DNA of 64,000 nucleotides. It comes from JAIQFL01 sp035295745. GTDB taxonomy: Bacteria > Acidobacteriota > Terriglobia > Bryobacterales > Bryobacteraceae. Shown here one piece after another: positions 52,753 through 61,834 of the stretch. The stretch is taken from the NCBI GenBank assembly GCA_035295745.1, contig DATGIL010000076.1, forward strand, positions 160,254-224,253, given 5' to 3'. The translations under genes and the position numbers were made by a program. Under the pieces are notes generated by a model. It searched no databases. It saw nothing but the letters and a program-made list of their open reading frames with translations, and was not told the DNA's origin. How positions within the stretch are numbered: the stretch's first letter is position 1; every line of letters starts with the position of its first letter.

Positions 52753-54888
52753 TCATGCCTTCAATCTGCGGCCGATTCCGGTCAGGAATCGCTTGGTCCA
52801 TGACCCGAAGGGCTGATCCGTAGTGAGGTACGTCCAGAGCGCGCCGCGGTCGCCAAGTCCCGCGAGGTCGTTCGGATTGGCTTCCGCGAGTCGTCTGGCA
52901 ACCTCCTCGGGAATGGACGCCTCCAGTGCTGGAAACCACTCGTCGATCTGCCGCAGAAAGGCATTGAGCGGCGTGCGCCGGTCGAGAGACAGAATAAAGG
53001 CCGGGGACGTCGCATACGCCTGCCACGGAATCCCGGCGCGAAAGTCCTCGAGTTGCCCGAGGTAGTCGGCCCAGAGATCGTCGATGGTGCGCAGCGTAAC
53101 CAGGCGCTCCAGTTCCGACTTGCAGGCACCCCGTCCTTCCAACACTTCCTTTCGATGGGCATGAATCTTGTTTCGCTGCCCCTCGATCGGGGAGTCGTAA
53201 GACAGCAGGAACAGGCGCTGATCCAGATGTTGCCCTTCCACCAGGCTCTGTACAGCGGCGGGATTGTTGCGGTACTTCGGCTTCAAGTCGCCATATCGGA
53301 CCAGCATCGGATCCTCCAAAGACACGAAAAAGCGCGAGCATCCCGGATCTCCCTGCCGGCCGCTGCGTCCTCGCAGTTGGTTGTCGATGCGTCGGCTCTC
53401 GTGCCGGTTAGTGCCGATGACGTAGAGTCCTCCCACGTCGGCGACGCCATCACCCAGACGAATGTCGGTGCCGCGGCCGGCCATGTTTGTCGAGATGGTC
53501 ACGGCGCCTCGCTGCCCCGCTCCCGCGACGATCGCCGCCTCCGCTTCGTCGTTCCGGGCATTCAAGACGAAGTGCGGGATGCCGTCCATCATGCTGCTGA
53601 TTCGCTCCGATTCTTCCACGCTGGCGGTGCCCACCAGGATCGGCTGGCCGGTTGCGTGTGCCCGCCGAATCTCGGCGATCACTGCGCGCTCCTTCTCCTC
53701 TTTCGTGGGGAAGATCCGGTCGGGATGATCCACGCGAATCATCGGACGGTTCGTGGGAATCGGCTCTACCGGCATTTCGTAGATATAGAGGAACTCGCGC
53801 GATTGCGTCATCGCGGTTCCGGTCATTCCGCAAATCCGCGGATAGAGCGCAATCAGATCCTGGAGCGTCGTGGTGCCCAGGATCATCCCTTGCGATTTGG
53901 GCGCGACGGCCTCCTTAGCTTCGACTGCCGTGTGTAAGCCCGCGGGCCAGCGCCGATTGATGGCGATCCGACCCTTGAACTCATCCACCATCTCAATCGC
54001 GCCGTTCTTCACCAGGTAGTCTACATCGCGATGCAGCAGGGCATGCGCATGCAGCGCATCCTGGAGCGCGGTGTGCAGGCGAAGATTCCTGGGGTCGAAG
54101 AGATTCCCGCAGGCCAACGCCTCTTCGGCCAACCGAATTCCGGAATCGGTGAGCGCCACGTTGTGCTCGCCCACATCAACTGTGAAATGGACGTGAGGCT
54201 CGAACTGGCGCGCCACGCGATCGGCGACGTACGCGAGGGCGGTGTCGTCCGAATCCCCACCCGCCACGACGAGGGGAATGCGCGCCTCATCAATGAGGAT
54301 GGAATCGGCCTCGTCGATGACCGCCGCCCCGAAGGGGCGATGCACCTGCTGCTCGGGAAAGAGCGCCAGGCGGTCGCGCAGCAGGTCGAAGCCGATCTCG
54401 TTCGGTGTGGCGTAGGTGATATCGCAGGCGTACGCGGCGCGACGTTCGGCGGTCGTCATGCCCTGCTGCACGTACGCGCACGTGAGCCCTAGGAACCGGT
54501 AGATATCGCCCATCCACTTCGCGTCGCGCCGGGCAAGATAGTCGTTGACGGTCATCACATGGACGCCGCGATGCTCCCGCGCGAACCAGGCAATAGCGGG
54601 CACAGCGGCCAGCGTCTTGCCCTCGCCGGTCTGCATCTCGGCGACGCTGCCGCGCGTGAGGGCGAGCGCTCCTCGTAACTGCACGTCGAACATATCCTGC
54701 CGCAGAATGCGCGATGCGGCGGTCGCGGTGATAGCCATGAACTGCAATAAATCATTAGCTTGCGCGGCTGCGGTACGCAGGCGGTCGTCGCCCCATTGGG
54801 CGAACTCCGTCCGCATGACATTGATCCGCCGGATGGCAGATCGATCGCGATCCAGCAACGCAAGCAGGGGACGTAGAAATTGGCGCAT
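52753..54888 (-). CDS. secA: Short SecA protein-translocation ATPase
   Basis: 711 residues from ATG 54888, six bases after AGGAGG. DEAD-type ATPase motifs: TGEGKT at 87-92, DEAD at 192-195, GTASVEESERI, NMAGRGTDIRL, and QLRGRSGRQGDPG. SecA drives preprotein export through SecYEG. This one is shorter than most housekeeping SecA proteins (800-950 residues) and lacks the C-terminal Cys-rich zinc/SecB-binding tail, ending instead in a basic FGSWTKRFLTGIGRRLKA. It may be an accessory SecA2-like paralogue. The upstream small secreted ORF and the mRNA helix over its ribosome site suggest control by secretion status. Confidence 0.92.
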   Translation of the reverse strand: MRQFLRPLLALLDRDRSAIRRINVMRTEFAQWGDDRLRTAAAQANDLLQFMAITATAASRILRQDMFDVQLRGALALTRGSVAEMQTGEGKTLAAVPAIAWFAREHRGVHVMTVNDYLARRDAKWMGDIYRFLGLTCAYVQQGMTTAERRAAYACDITYATPNEIGFDLLRDRLALFPEQQVHRPFGAAVIDEADSILIDEARIPLVVAGGDSDDTALAYVADRVARQFEPHVHFTVDVGEHNVALTDSGIRLAEEALACGNLFDPRNLRLHTALQDALHAHALLHRDVDYLVKNGAIEMVDEFKGRIAINRRWPAGLHTAVEAKEAVAPKSQGMILGTTTLQDLIALYPRICGMTGTAMTQSREFLYIYEMPVEPIPTNRPMIRVDHPDRIFPTKEEKERAVIAEIRRAHATGQPILVGTASVEESERISSMMDGIPHFVLNARNDEAEAAIVAGAGQRGAVTISTNMAGRGTDIRLGDGVADVGGLYVIGTNRHESRRIDNQLRGRSGRQGDPGCSRFFVSLEDPMLVRYGDLKPKYRNNPAAVQSLVEGQHLDQRLFLLSYDSPIEGQRNKIHAHRKEVLEGRGACKSELERLVTLRTIDDLWADYLGQLEDFRAGIPWQAYATSPAFILSLDRRTPLNAFLRQIDEWFPALEASIPEEVARRLAEANPNDLAGLGDRGALWTYLTTDQPFGSWTKRFLTGIGRRLKA

Positions 54889-54891
54889 CAG

Positions 54892-54950
54892 CGCCCTCCT
54901 CTCTTCCTGACTGCTGATTGAGTTGTGTTTATGCGAGAGAGAAAAGGGCG
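54892..54950 (-). promoter_or_regulatory. mRNA helix burying the secA Shine-Dalgarno
   Basis: In the minus-strand mRNA, bases 54950-54938 (CGCCCUUUUCUCU) pair with 54904-54892 (AGAGAGGAGGGCG) in 13 consecutive pairs, two of them G-U, around a 33-nt loop. The AGGAGG of secA (54900-54895) is completely enclosed. The 5' arm is made of the codons just after the RPPP codons (54964-54953) of the upstream ORF, so a ribosome paused there would cover it and free the site. Confidence 0.65.
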
Positions 54951-55219
54951 GACGGCGGAGGCCGTTGGAAACGCTCGCCGGTGACGAAGTAACGTGGAGG
55001 ATTTGGCGCCGGTTCGAAATACTCCGGGGGATCTGGCCGCGCCGGCGTGGGAGTGATCGGCCGCTCGGAGACCCGGCTTGGTTTAGACTTTTCGGCGACT
55101 GCCGCGTACACGGTGACCTGCGTCGCGCTGGCCACGGCAATGCTAGCCAACTGTCCCGTGAATGCCGCGAGAACGATCAGCAGTACGGTAACGAGACGGC
55201 TTTTGGAGCGCGCAGTCAC
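54929..55219 (-). CDS. Small secreted Pro-rich protein, candidate SecM-like arrest peptide
   Basis: 96 residues from GTG 55219 (no ATG in frame; no clear ribosome site). Basic n-region TARSKSR, hydrophobic core LVTVLLIVLAAF, and a cleavage site after VASA near residue 32. The mature part is short and Pro-rich (PTPARPDPPEYFEPAPNPP). It ends RFQRPPPSALFSLA with R-P-P-P at codons 54964-54953, nine codons before the stop. Known arrest peptides (SecM, and the RAPP type) pause ribosomes at similar Arg/Pro motifs and lie upstream of export genes. The secA start is 40 bases after this stop, with its ribosome site in a helix. No sequence similarity to E. coli SecM is evident otherwise; arrest is inferred. 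Confidence 0.62.
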   Translation of the reverse strand: MTARSKSRLVTVLLIVLAAFTGQLASIAVASATQVTVYAAVAEKSKPSRVSERPITPTPARPDPPEYFEPAPNPPRYFVTGERFQRPPPSALFSLA

Positions 55220-55244
55220 TAAAGGTCAGTATGACACACGGTCC

Positions 55245-55271
55245 GTGGCGCAAACACTCTGTTTGCGCCAC
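55245..55271 (+). repeat. CTC-loop single hairpin, copy D of the repeat family
   Basis: Perfect 12-bp arms (GTGGCGCAAACA and its complement) around a CTC loop. The first arm equals the start of copy A at 6890, so this looks like a one-hairpin member of the same family. It touches the stop codon of the serine hydrolase gene and lies 26 bp before the start of the candidate arrest peptide on the same strand. It has no T tract, so it is not a standard terminator. Confidence 0.7.
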
Positions 55272-57121
55272 TACTGTTTTGAAAAGACGTACTTCTGCTG
55301 CGCTTGATCCAACAGCAGCGTTTTGCCTTCGGGATCGACCAGTAGTTTCATCGATCCGCGCCAGGGCGGAGCCAAGAGCCGGAGCAATCGGTCTCCGCTG
55401 GCTTGAATCTCGCACCCGAGAGCGCTGCCCCATTCATCGAACTGCACCCAGAAGCCATCGCCGCGCCGTTCAATCGTCGCCGAACCGAGTTCCGCGCAGT
55501 GATACGTCCCGATCAGGTCCGCGATCCACTCCAGAGCGGAGGGATCGGTGCTGGTTTTCTGCCGCAGCACCGCAACACCATCCTGAATCATCTTGGCTGC
55601 CGCCGCGATCGTCTTCTCCGCTTTGGGCTCCGCTCCGAATGCCAGTTCAAAGATCTTTTGCCGGACCGCGACAAGGAACAGGTTGGCCGCGTACAAATTC
55701 GTAAGCACCACCACGCCGAGGCCTCGCTCCGGGACGAAGAACATATCGGTAGAGAACCCAAACGTATTTCCCCCGTGATGAATCACGCGCAGGCCAGACT
55801 CGTCGCTGATGAAGAGCCCCAAACCATAGCACGATTTCTCATCGATCTTGATGCCTTTCGCACGGCGCTCCAGCAGGACCTCTTCGGAGACGACTCGCTC
55901 TCCTTCAGGCATCTTGCCATTGCCCAATTCGAGCAGCACGTAACGCGCGAGATCGAGCGCGGTAGACCACGCGCCTCCCGCCGGCGCCACACTGTACACC
56001 GCGCGTTCAATGTGCAGGGGAAGCGGACTGACCCCGCCTTCGAAGTTGAGCGCATGCGGCATCGCTGCATCCCCGTTCTGCGCATCCTCCTGCCGCAGAA
56101 ATGTGTCGCGCATGCCGAGGGGCCTCCTCACCAGCTCAGTGAAGGCGCTCTCATACGCGGCTTCCAATGAACCGCTGGAGGTGAAGGCGCGGGCTGCAGC
56201 GTACCCCCCGGCGGCCACCAGGAAGTTCGAGTACTGGAACGTCTCGCCGAAACCCGTGGTGGGGCGCATGCTCTTCATCTCGGCGATCCGCTCTTCAGGT
56301 GTGATTTTCGAATACCGGAAGACAAACTCGGCGTCCTGCCGTGGCATCCCCGTGGACGCCGACGCCGTATGCTTGACGGTAAGCAGGCCGCTCATCTCGG
56401 GATCCGCCAGCGCAAAGCCCGGCAGAAGATCGCAGACCCGGGTCGCCCAGCTGAGTTTCTGTTGATCGATCAGCATGGCCATGAGCAGAGTAGTCAATGG
56501 CTTGGTCGCCGACCCGATCATGAACCGCGTCTCCGCATGCACCGGAGCTTGCTCACCGGCACGCCGCACGCCGAAGCCGTCGCTCCACACGATTCGACCA
56601 TTCTGTACCACCGCAATGGAGACACCGGGGATTTGCATCGCCGCCATCGCCGGGACGATAAACTCCTTGAACTTTTGGCACTGCTCGTCTGTCCACAACG
56701 AAGCGGCGCGGTCCTGCAAGCTCACTTCGCGATAGCCCTGCGGCTTCCAGCCACTGAAAGCTTCGCTGAGTTGGGCCCCCCGGCGGCTGATGGCGGCGGT
56801 GGATCCGCGCACCAGATTGACGAACGCGCGTGATCCCAATCTGCGTACGATGGCAAGTTCCATGCGCGCTTCTTTGGCCGGCACCTCATACAATACCTGG
56901 TGCAATTCGTCCCAGCCATCCATTGGAGGAAGGGCGGCCTCCCGCAGGACTTTGGAACCGAACCCAGGGTCGATCTGCCGCCACCCGGCGAGCGCAGTTT
57001 CCACGATAGTGGCGGCGGGTTCCAGTTCCACAAAAGTAATGCGGAGGTCGCCCTCGGGGCCGACTAGCGTCGATGTACCTTCGAGCGTCCAACCCTGAGG
57101 AATTGTGAAGTCGTGGGGCAT
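55271..57121 (-). CDS. Serine hydrolase, beta-lactamase/DD-peptidase (class C) family
   Basis: 616 residues from ATG 57121 (an in-frame TTG at 57127 is less likely). The first 130 residues are a separate domain (IPQGWTLEGTSTLVGPEGDL) before the catalytic region. Catalytic motifs: Ser204-x-x-Lys207 in IGSATKPLT, Tyr297-x-Asn299 in FQYSNF, and H-x-G in IHHGGNTFG. This set belongs to the penicillin-binding-protein-like esterase/beta-lactamase group. No signal peptide is evident, so it may be cytoplasmic. The last 80 residues form a lipocalin-like strand-rich tail. It follows the intact ADOP gene by 6 bp, so the two are co-transcribed. Confidence 0.88.
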   Translation of the reverse strand: MPHDFTIPQGWTLEGTSTLVGPEGDLRITFVELEPAATIVETALAGWRQIDPGFGSKVLREAALPPMDGWDELHQVLYEVPAKEARMELAIVRRLGSRAFVNLVRGSTAAISRRGAQLSEAFSGWKPQGYREVSLQDRAASLWTDEQCQKFKEFIVPAMAAMQIPGVSIAVVQNGRIVWSDGFGVRRAGEQAPVHAETRFMIGSATKPLTTLLMAMLIDQQKLSWATRVCDLLPGFALADPEMSGLLTVKHTASASTGMPRQDAEFVFRYSKITPEERIAEMKSMRPTTGFGETFQYSNFLVAAGGYAAARAFTSSGSLEAAYESAFTELVRRPLGMRDTFLRQEDAQNGDAAMPHALNFEGGVSPLPLHIERAVYSVAPAGGAWSTALDLARYVLLELGNGKMPEGERVVSEEVLLERRAKGIKIDEKSCYGLGLFISDESGLRVIHHGGNTFGFSTDMFFVPERGLGVVVLTNLYAANLFLVAVRQKIFELAFGAEPKAEKTIAAAAKMIQDGVAVLRQKTSTDPSALEWIADLIGTYHCAELGSATIERRGDGFWVQFDEWGSALGCEIQASGDRLLRLLAPPWRGSMKLLVDPEGKTLLLDQAQQKYVFSKQ

Positions 57122-57127
57122 ACTCAA

Positions 57128-59542
57128 CTATTCATACCGCAGGGCGATTGTCGGATCCATCTTCATCGCCGCGCGACTCGGGATCCAGCAGGCCAACACC
57201 CCGACTACGAGCAGCACAATCGAAATGGCGCCGAACGTCAGCGGATCGGTCGGCGTGACTCCTACCAGCAAGCCTTTGAGCACGCGTGCCAGCCCAAACG
57301 CCCCGCCGAGACCGAGCACCAGACCGATGGTCAGTTGTTTCAATCCCAGAGAAAGCACCAGCCGCAGAATATTGCCGGAAGAAGCGCCCATTGCCAGGCG
57401 TACGCCGATCTCCTGGGTCCGCCGCGAGACGGAGTATGACATCACTGCATACAGGCCGACCGACGATAGCAGCAGCGCGATCAGCGCGAATATCGCGAAC
57501 AGGGTTCCGAATACGCGGAATGGCCATTGCTGCTGCATCGCTCGCTCTTGCAGAGTTGCGACATCAAATGCCGGCATATTGCTGTCGACGGATGCGATCG
57601 CCTGTCTTACGGCGCTGGTCAGTTGCGTGGGAGACAGAGCCGATCGGGTCACAATGGCAAACCAGTCCACCGGCTTCCCCCGATAAGGAACGTAGATCAC
57701 CGGTTCAATTTCGTCCCGGTCCATCCTTTGCCTGATATCGTGACTGACGCCCACCACCGTTAACCACGGACGGTCGCCGTCCCACGCGAGGCGCACTTGC
57801 TTACCGATCGGGTCTTCGCCGGAGAAGTATTTTGCCGCGAAGCGCTGATTGATAATCGCCACGCCGTGATCGGGCGTTCCGTCGGTTTCAGTGAATCCGC
57901 GGCCGCGAACCAAGCCGACATCCAGCGTCGTGAAGTATGTAGGGCTCACGACGAGGCCATTTACGGTAGGCCGGTTTGCCTCCTCGACGGGCGGACGGCC
58001 AGCGATCTCGAGCTGCCAGCCCATCGACCCCTCCAAAGGCAAGTTGGTGGTGAAGGCGGTCGACTCCGCTCCCGGTACAGTCGCGAGCCGCTCCTCGAGC
58101 CTCTCGTAAAAGCGAGTGCGAGCGGCAGGATCGGGATACCGGTCTTTGGGCAATTCCAGGCGCATGGTAAGAAACCGCTCGCCGTGCAGGCCTTGGGTGC
58201 GATTGTAGGCGTTCAAGAAGCTTCGGACCATCAATCCGGCGCCCACGAGCAGCACCATGGAGAGCGCAATCTCGGTCACCACCAGGAATCCGGAGAGATA
58301 CCGGGATCGCGCGCCGGTACTACTGCCGCGGCCGCCTTCCTTGAGCGTCGACGTGATCTCCACGCGCGAAAGTTGAATCGCCGGCGCCAGCCCGAACAAA
58401 AGGCCTGTGGTCACGCAGATGGCCGCCAGGTATGCAAAGACTGTGAAGTCCATACGGAAATCGATCCAGTAAGGCTTCCCAATGTTAGCCACCGCGAGGT
58501 CAAACATGCGCACACCCCACCGGGCGATCAACAATCCAGCCGCTCCCCCCAGCAATCCCAGCAGAACGCTCTCCACCAGAAGCTGGCGGATGATACGCCA
58601 CCGCCCCGCTCCCAGCGCGGTTCGGACAGAGATCTCCCGATGGCGTGCCAGCGCTCGCGAGAGCAGCAGGTTAGCCACATTGGCGCACGCCACCAGAAGC
58701 ACAAACCCCACGGCGCCCAGCAGCGCGGTAAAGACGATATGGATCTGGCCGCCATTGAACTGGTCGTTGTACGGTGTTACCTGGAAAGTGATTCCGCGGT
58801 TCGACTTGGGATACTGCTGCTCCAGGCGGCGCCCGATCAGGTCCATCTCCTCGCGAGCTTGGGCAAGGGAAGCGCCATCGCTCAGGCGGCCGAAGACCGA
58901 CATGTCTCTCGACTCGCGTTTCTCCGACTGAGCGGTGATCGCGAGGGGCGTCCAAAGGTCGGCATTCAGCGGGAACTTCATGCCTTTGGGCATTACTCCG
59001 ACGACCGTGGTGGGCACGTCGTTGATGCGGATACTCTTACCGAGGATATTCGGATCGCGGCCGTAGCGGCTCTCCCAGATTGCATGACCCAGAATGCAAA
59101 CCGGGGTAGCGCTGGGAAGATCTTCGCCGGCGAGAAAATCACGGCCCAGCATGGGAGCCTGGCCGATCAGTGAGAAGGCGTTCGGCGTCAGAGGCCAAAC
59201 CCGGTAGCGCTCCGGTGTGGAACTGCTGTCACTGATCACCATGCCGCGCTGGGTGAAGGCGGCGAGCCCTTTGAAGGTCTTCGACTGTGCGCGCCAATCG
59301 CGAAAATCGGGATAGGACACACCGAGATCGTTCTGATTCCTGGCGTGGTTACTCGAAGTGAGATACATCACGCGATGAGGCTGTTCGAACGGCAGGCCGC
59401 GAAACAGCACTGCATTCACCAGCGTGAATACCGTGGTGTTCACGCCGATGCCCAGTGCCAGTGCCGCTACCACCACCGCCGTGAAGCCGGGTTCGCGCAG
59501 CAGGCGGCGAACGCCGAATCGAACATCCTGGAAGAAACTCAT
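57128..59542 (-). CDS. Intact ADOP-family (MacB/FtsX-like) permease
   Basis: 804 residues. N-terminal DVRFGVRRLLREPGFTAVVV, the first membrane helix with LALGIGVNTTVFTLVNAVLF, then a MacB-type periplasmic domain. A block of three helices (LLGAVGFVLLVACANVANLL, FAYLAAICVTTGLLFGLAP) follows, and a second periplasmic domain and final three helices end in IPSRAAMKMDPTIALRYE. This duplicated layout without an ATPase is the acidobacterial ADOP family. By analogy with MacB it may transmit force to a periplasmic partner, but function is unproven. It serves here as the reference for the two broken copies (16100 and 42120). Start ATG 59542. Confidence 0.93.
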   Translation of the reverse strand: MSFFQDVRFGVRRLLREPGFTAVVVAALALGIGVNTTVFTLVNAVLFRGLPFEQPHRVMYLTSSNHARNQNDLGVSYPDFRDWRAQSKTFKGLAAFTQRGMVISDSSSTPERYRVWPLTPNAFSLIGQAPMLGRDFLAGEDLPSATPVCILGHAIWESRYGRDPNILGKSIRINDVPTTVVGVMPKGMKFPLNADLWTPLAITAQSEKRESRDMSVFGRLSDGASLAQAREEMDLIGRRLEQQYPKSNRGITFQVTPYNDQFNGGQIHIVFTALLGAVGFVLLVACANVANLLLSRALARHREISVRTALGAGRWRIIRQLLVESVLLGLLGGAAGLLIARWGVRMFDLAVANIGKPYWIDFRMDFTVFAYLAAICVTTGLLFGLAPAIQLSRVEITSTLKEGGRGSSTGARSRYLSGFLVVTEIALSMVLLVGAGLMVRSFLNAYNRTQGLHGERFLTMRLELPKDRYPDPAARTRFYERLEERLATVPGAESTAFTTNLPLEGSMGWQLEIAGRPPVEEANRPTVNGLVVSPTYFTTLDVGLVRGRGFTETDGTPDHGVAIINQRFAAKYFSGEDPIGKQVRLAWDGDRPWLTVVGVSHDIRQRMDRDEIEPVIYVPYRGKPVDWFAIVTRSALSPTQLTSAVRQAIASVDSNMPAFDVATLQERAMQQQWPFRVFGTLFAIFALIALLLSSVGLYAVMSYSVSRRTQEIGVRLAMGASSGNILRLVLSLGLKQLTIGLVLGLGGAFGLARVLKGLLVGVTPTDPLTFGAISIVLLVVGVLACWIPSRAAMKMDPTIALRYE

Positions 59543-59647
59543 ACGTCCCCTTACACAGACTTGGATTGGAAGTAAAGCTTAACAAGCACGGACGCACTTT
59601 TCACGCGAAAAGTTCCGCAAGTCTGGGATGCGTCATAATGCTTAACC

Positions 59648-61711
59648 GTGAGTCCCGACCGCCGCATCTATGCTTCCTTCCTGTTCCTGGCCCTGAGCAT
59701 CCGCGCCGCGGACGTGGAGTGGCCCGTCAATGGTGGACGCGATAACATTCGCTATTCGCCGCTGACACAGATCTCGCCCGCGAATGTGGATCGTTTGCAG
59801 GTGGCGTGGAGCTTCGACAGCCACGATGCGTTCAAAGATTCCGAAATGCAGAGCAACCCGATCGTAGTGGAAGGCATCCTTTACGTCACGACGCCCAAAC
59901 TTCGGGTGGTCGCTCTCAACGCAGCGACGGGGAGTGAAATCTGGAACTTCGATCCGAACAACGGCCAGGCGCCGGCGCGCCGGTACCGCCACCGCGGAGT
60001 GACGGTCTACAAGGATCGTGTCTTCTTCACCCATCGCAATTTTCTGTGGGCGCTGGACCGCAAGACCGGCAAGCCCATCCAGGCATTCGGCGACAATGGC
60101 CGCATCGATCTGCGGCAGGGACTCGGCCGTCCTCCGGAGAACATGACCGTGAGTGCGAGCAGTCCCGGCGTCATCTTCGAAGACATGATCATCATGGGCA
60201 GCACGGTGCCGGAGACCCTGCCCGGATCCCCGGGCCACATTCGCGCTTTCGACGCCAATACCGGCAAGCTCCGCTGGATCTTCCACACGATTCCTCAGCC
60301 CGGAGAGTATGGTTACGACACCTGGCCCAAAGATGCCTGGCAGATCTCGGGCGGCGCCAACGCCTGGGCGGGCCTGTCGGTGGATACCAAGCTAGGCATG
60401 ATATTCGCCGCCACCGGGTCCGCATCCTTCGACTTCTACGGCGCCAACCGGCACGGGGACAATCTCTTTGCCGATTGTGTGCTGGCGCTCGACGCGCGGA
60501 CTGGCAAGCGCATCTGGCACTTCCAGGCGATCAAGCATGACGTGTGGGATTACGATTTCCCGGCTGCTCCGAGCCTGGTGACCGTGACCCGCAATGGCCG
60601 CAAGGTGGATGCAGTCGCGCAGATTACCAAGACGGGCTTCGTTTATGTCTTCGACCGCCGCTCCGGAGATCCGCTCTTCCCCATCGAATATCGCAAGGTG
60701 CCGGCGTCGCCGGTAGATGGCGAGAAGCTTTCCGAGACCCAACCATATCCGGTGAAGCCGCCGCCGTACACCCGCCAGATCATCACCGAAGACATGCTGA
60801 CCACACGCACGCCGGAAGCGCATGCCAGCGTGCTCGAAGCATTCCGCAAGCTCAACTCCAAGGGCATCTTTTTCCCTCCCACCACCCAGGGAACCTTGAT
60901 TTTCCCCGGTGTGGATGGCGGAGGCGAATGGGGCGGCGCTGCGTTTGACCCGGAAACCGCGCTGCTGTACGTCAATTCCAACGAGATGCCGTGGATCGCA
61001 CGACTGGTAGCGCGTGACGAGAAATCGGCATACAAGAGCAATTGCGCCAGTTGCCATCGCAACGATCTGAAGGGTACCCCGCCGACCTTCCCATCGCTGG
61101 TGGACATTGGCAAACGCCTCTCGCGCCTGGAGATTGCGGCAATCGTACGGCAGGGCAGCGGCCGCATGCCGGGCTTCGCGCCGCTCGGGAATCCGGCCAT
61201 CAATGACATCGTGGAGTTCCTGGTGAGCGGCAAGGATAGCGCGGGCGATCCCAAGCGCGCGGCGCAGGACCCCAACTGGCTCAAGTACCGCACCGATGGA
61301 GAGGTGATCTTCCTCGATCCCGACGGCTACCCCGCGATTTCGCCGCCCTGGGGCACACTGAACGCGATCGATCTCAATCAGGGCGAGATCCGTTGGAAGA
61401 TTCCGTTCGGCGAGATTCCCGAGTTGGCGGCCAAAGGATTGAAGAATACCGGCAGCGACAACTATGGAGGTCCGGTAGTGACTGCCAGCGGCCTGCTTTT
61501 CATCGGCGCGACGAGTTTCGACAAGAAGTTCCATGCGTACGACAAGCTGACGGGAAAGCTATTGTGGGAAGCGGAACTACCCGCCGCGGGCAATGCCACA
61601 CCTTCGATTTACGAAATCGACGGGCGCGAGTATGTGGCGATCGTCTGTGGCGGAGGTAAGAACGGCGCCCCGTCGGGTGGAAGTGTGGTCGCTTTCGCAT
61701 TGCCGCGGTAA
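59648..61711 (+). CDS. PQQ-dependent quinoprotein dehydrogenase with c-type haem
   Basis: 687 residues from GTG 59648, with a short signal-like stretch (ASFLFLALSIRAAD). Tryptophan-docking propeller repeats (ALNAATGSEIWNFDPN, FDANTGKLRWIFHT, ALDARTGKRIWHFQ, YDKLTGKLLWEAELP) and the HDVWDYDFPAAPSL segment are typical of PQQ alcohol/glucose dehydrogenases. A cytochrome c domain is inserted, with its CxxCH at Cys466-His470 (CASCHRND) and a distal Met likely in GRMPGF. It oxidises alcohols or sugars in the periplasm and passes electrons to the haem and then to the respiratory chain. Divergent from the ADOP operon with 105 bp between. Confidence 0.92.
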   Translation: MSPDRRIYASFLFLALSIRAADVEWPVNGGRDNIRYSPLTQISPANVDRLQVAWSFDSHDAFKDSEMQSNPIVVEGILYVTTPKLRVVALNAATGSEIWNFDPNNGQAPARRYRHRGVTVYKDRVFFTHRNFLWALDRKTGKPIQAFGDNGRIDLRQGLGRPPENMTVSASSPGVIFEDMIIMGSTVPETLPGSPGHIRAFDANTGKLRWIFHTIPQPGEYGYDTWPKDAWQISGGANAWAGLSVDTKLGMIFAATGSASFDFYGANRHGDNLFADCVLALDARTGKRIWHFQAIKHDVWDYDFPAAPSLVTVTRNGRKVDAVAQITKTGFVYVFDRRSGDPLFPIEYRKVPASPVDGEKLSETQPYPVKPPPYTRQIITEDMLTTRTPEAHASVLEAFRKLNSKGIFFPPTTQGTLIFPGVDGGGEWGGAAFDPETALLYVNSNEMPWIARLVARDEKSAYKSNCASCHRNDLKGTPPTFPSLVDIGKRLSRLEIAAIVRQGSGRMPGFAPLGNPAINDIVEFLVSGKDSAGDPKRAAQDPNWLKYRTDGEVIFLDPDGYPAISPPWGTLNAIDLNQGEIRWKIPFGEIPELAAKGLKNTGSDNYGGPVVTASGLLFIGATSFDKKFHAYDKLTGKLLWEAELPAAGNATPSIYEIDGREYVAIVCGGGKNGAPSGGSVVAFALPR

Positions 61712-61834
61712 TCTTAATCCGCGATTTCAGAAACCAGCCACTACTTGTAGCAACCTTCCACACATCCACTACCATCTGGAGTATTGAATTCGTCCGCCGT
61801 TGGCGCAAAATCGGACTGGGGTAACGGGAATTCC

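Noticed and set aside
55245..55271. Intrinsic terminator after the serine hydrolase
   Set aside because: The hairpin is perfect but no U tract follows on either strand, and the arms match a repeat family.
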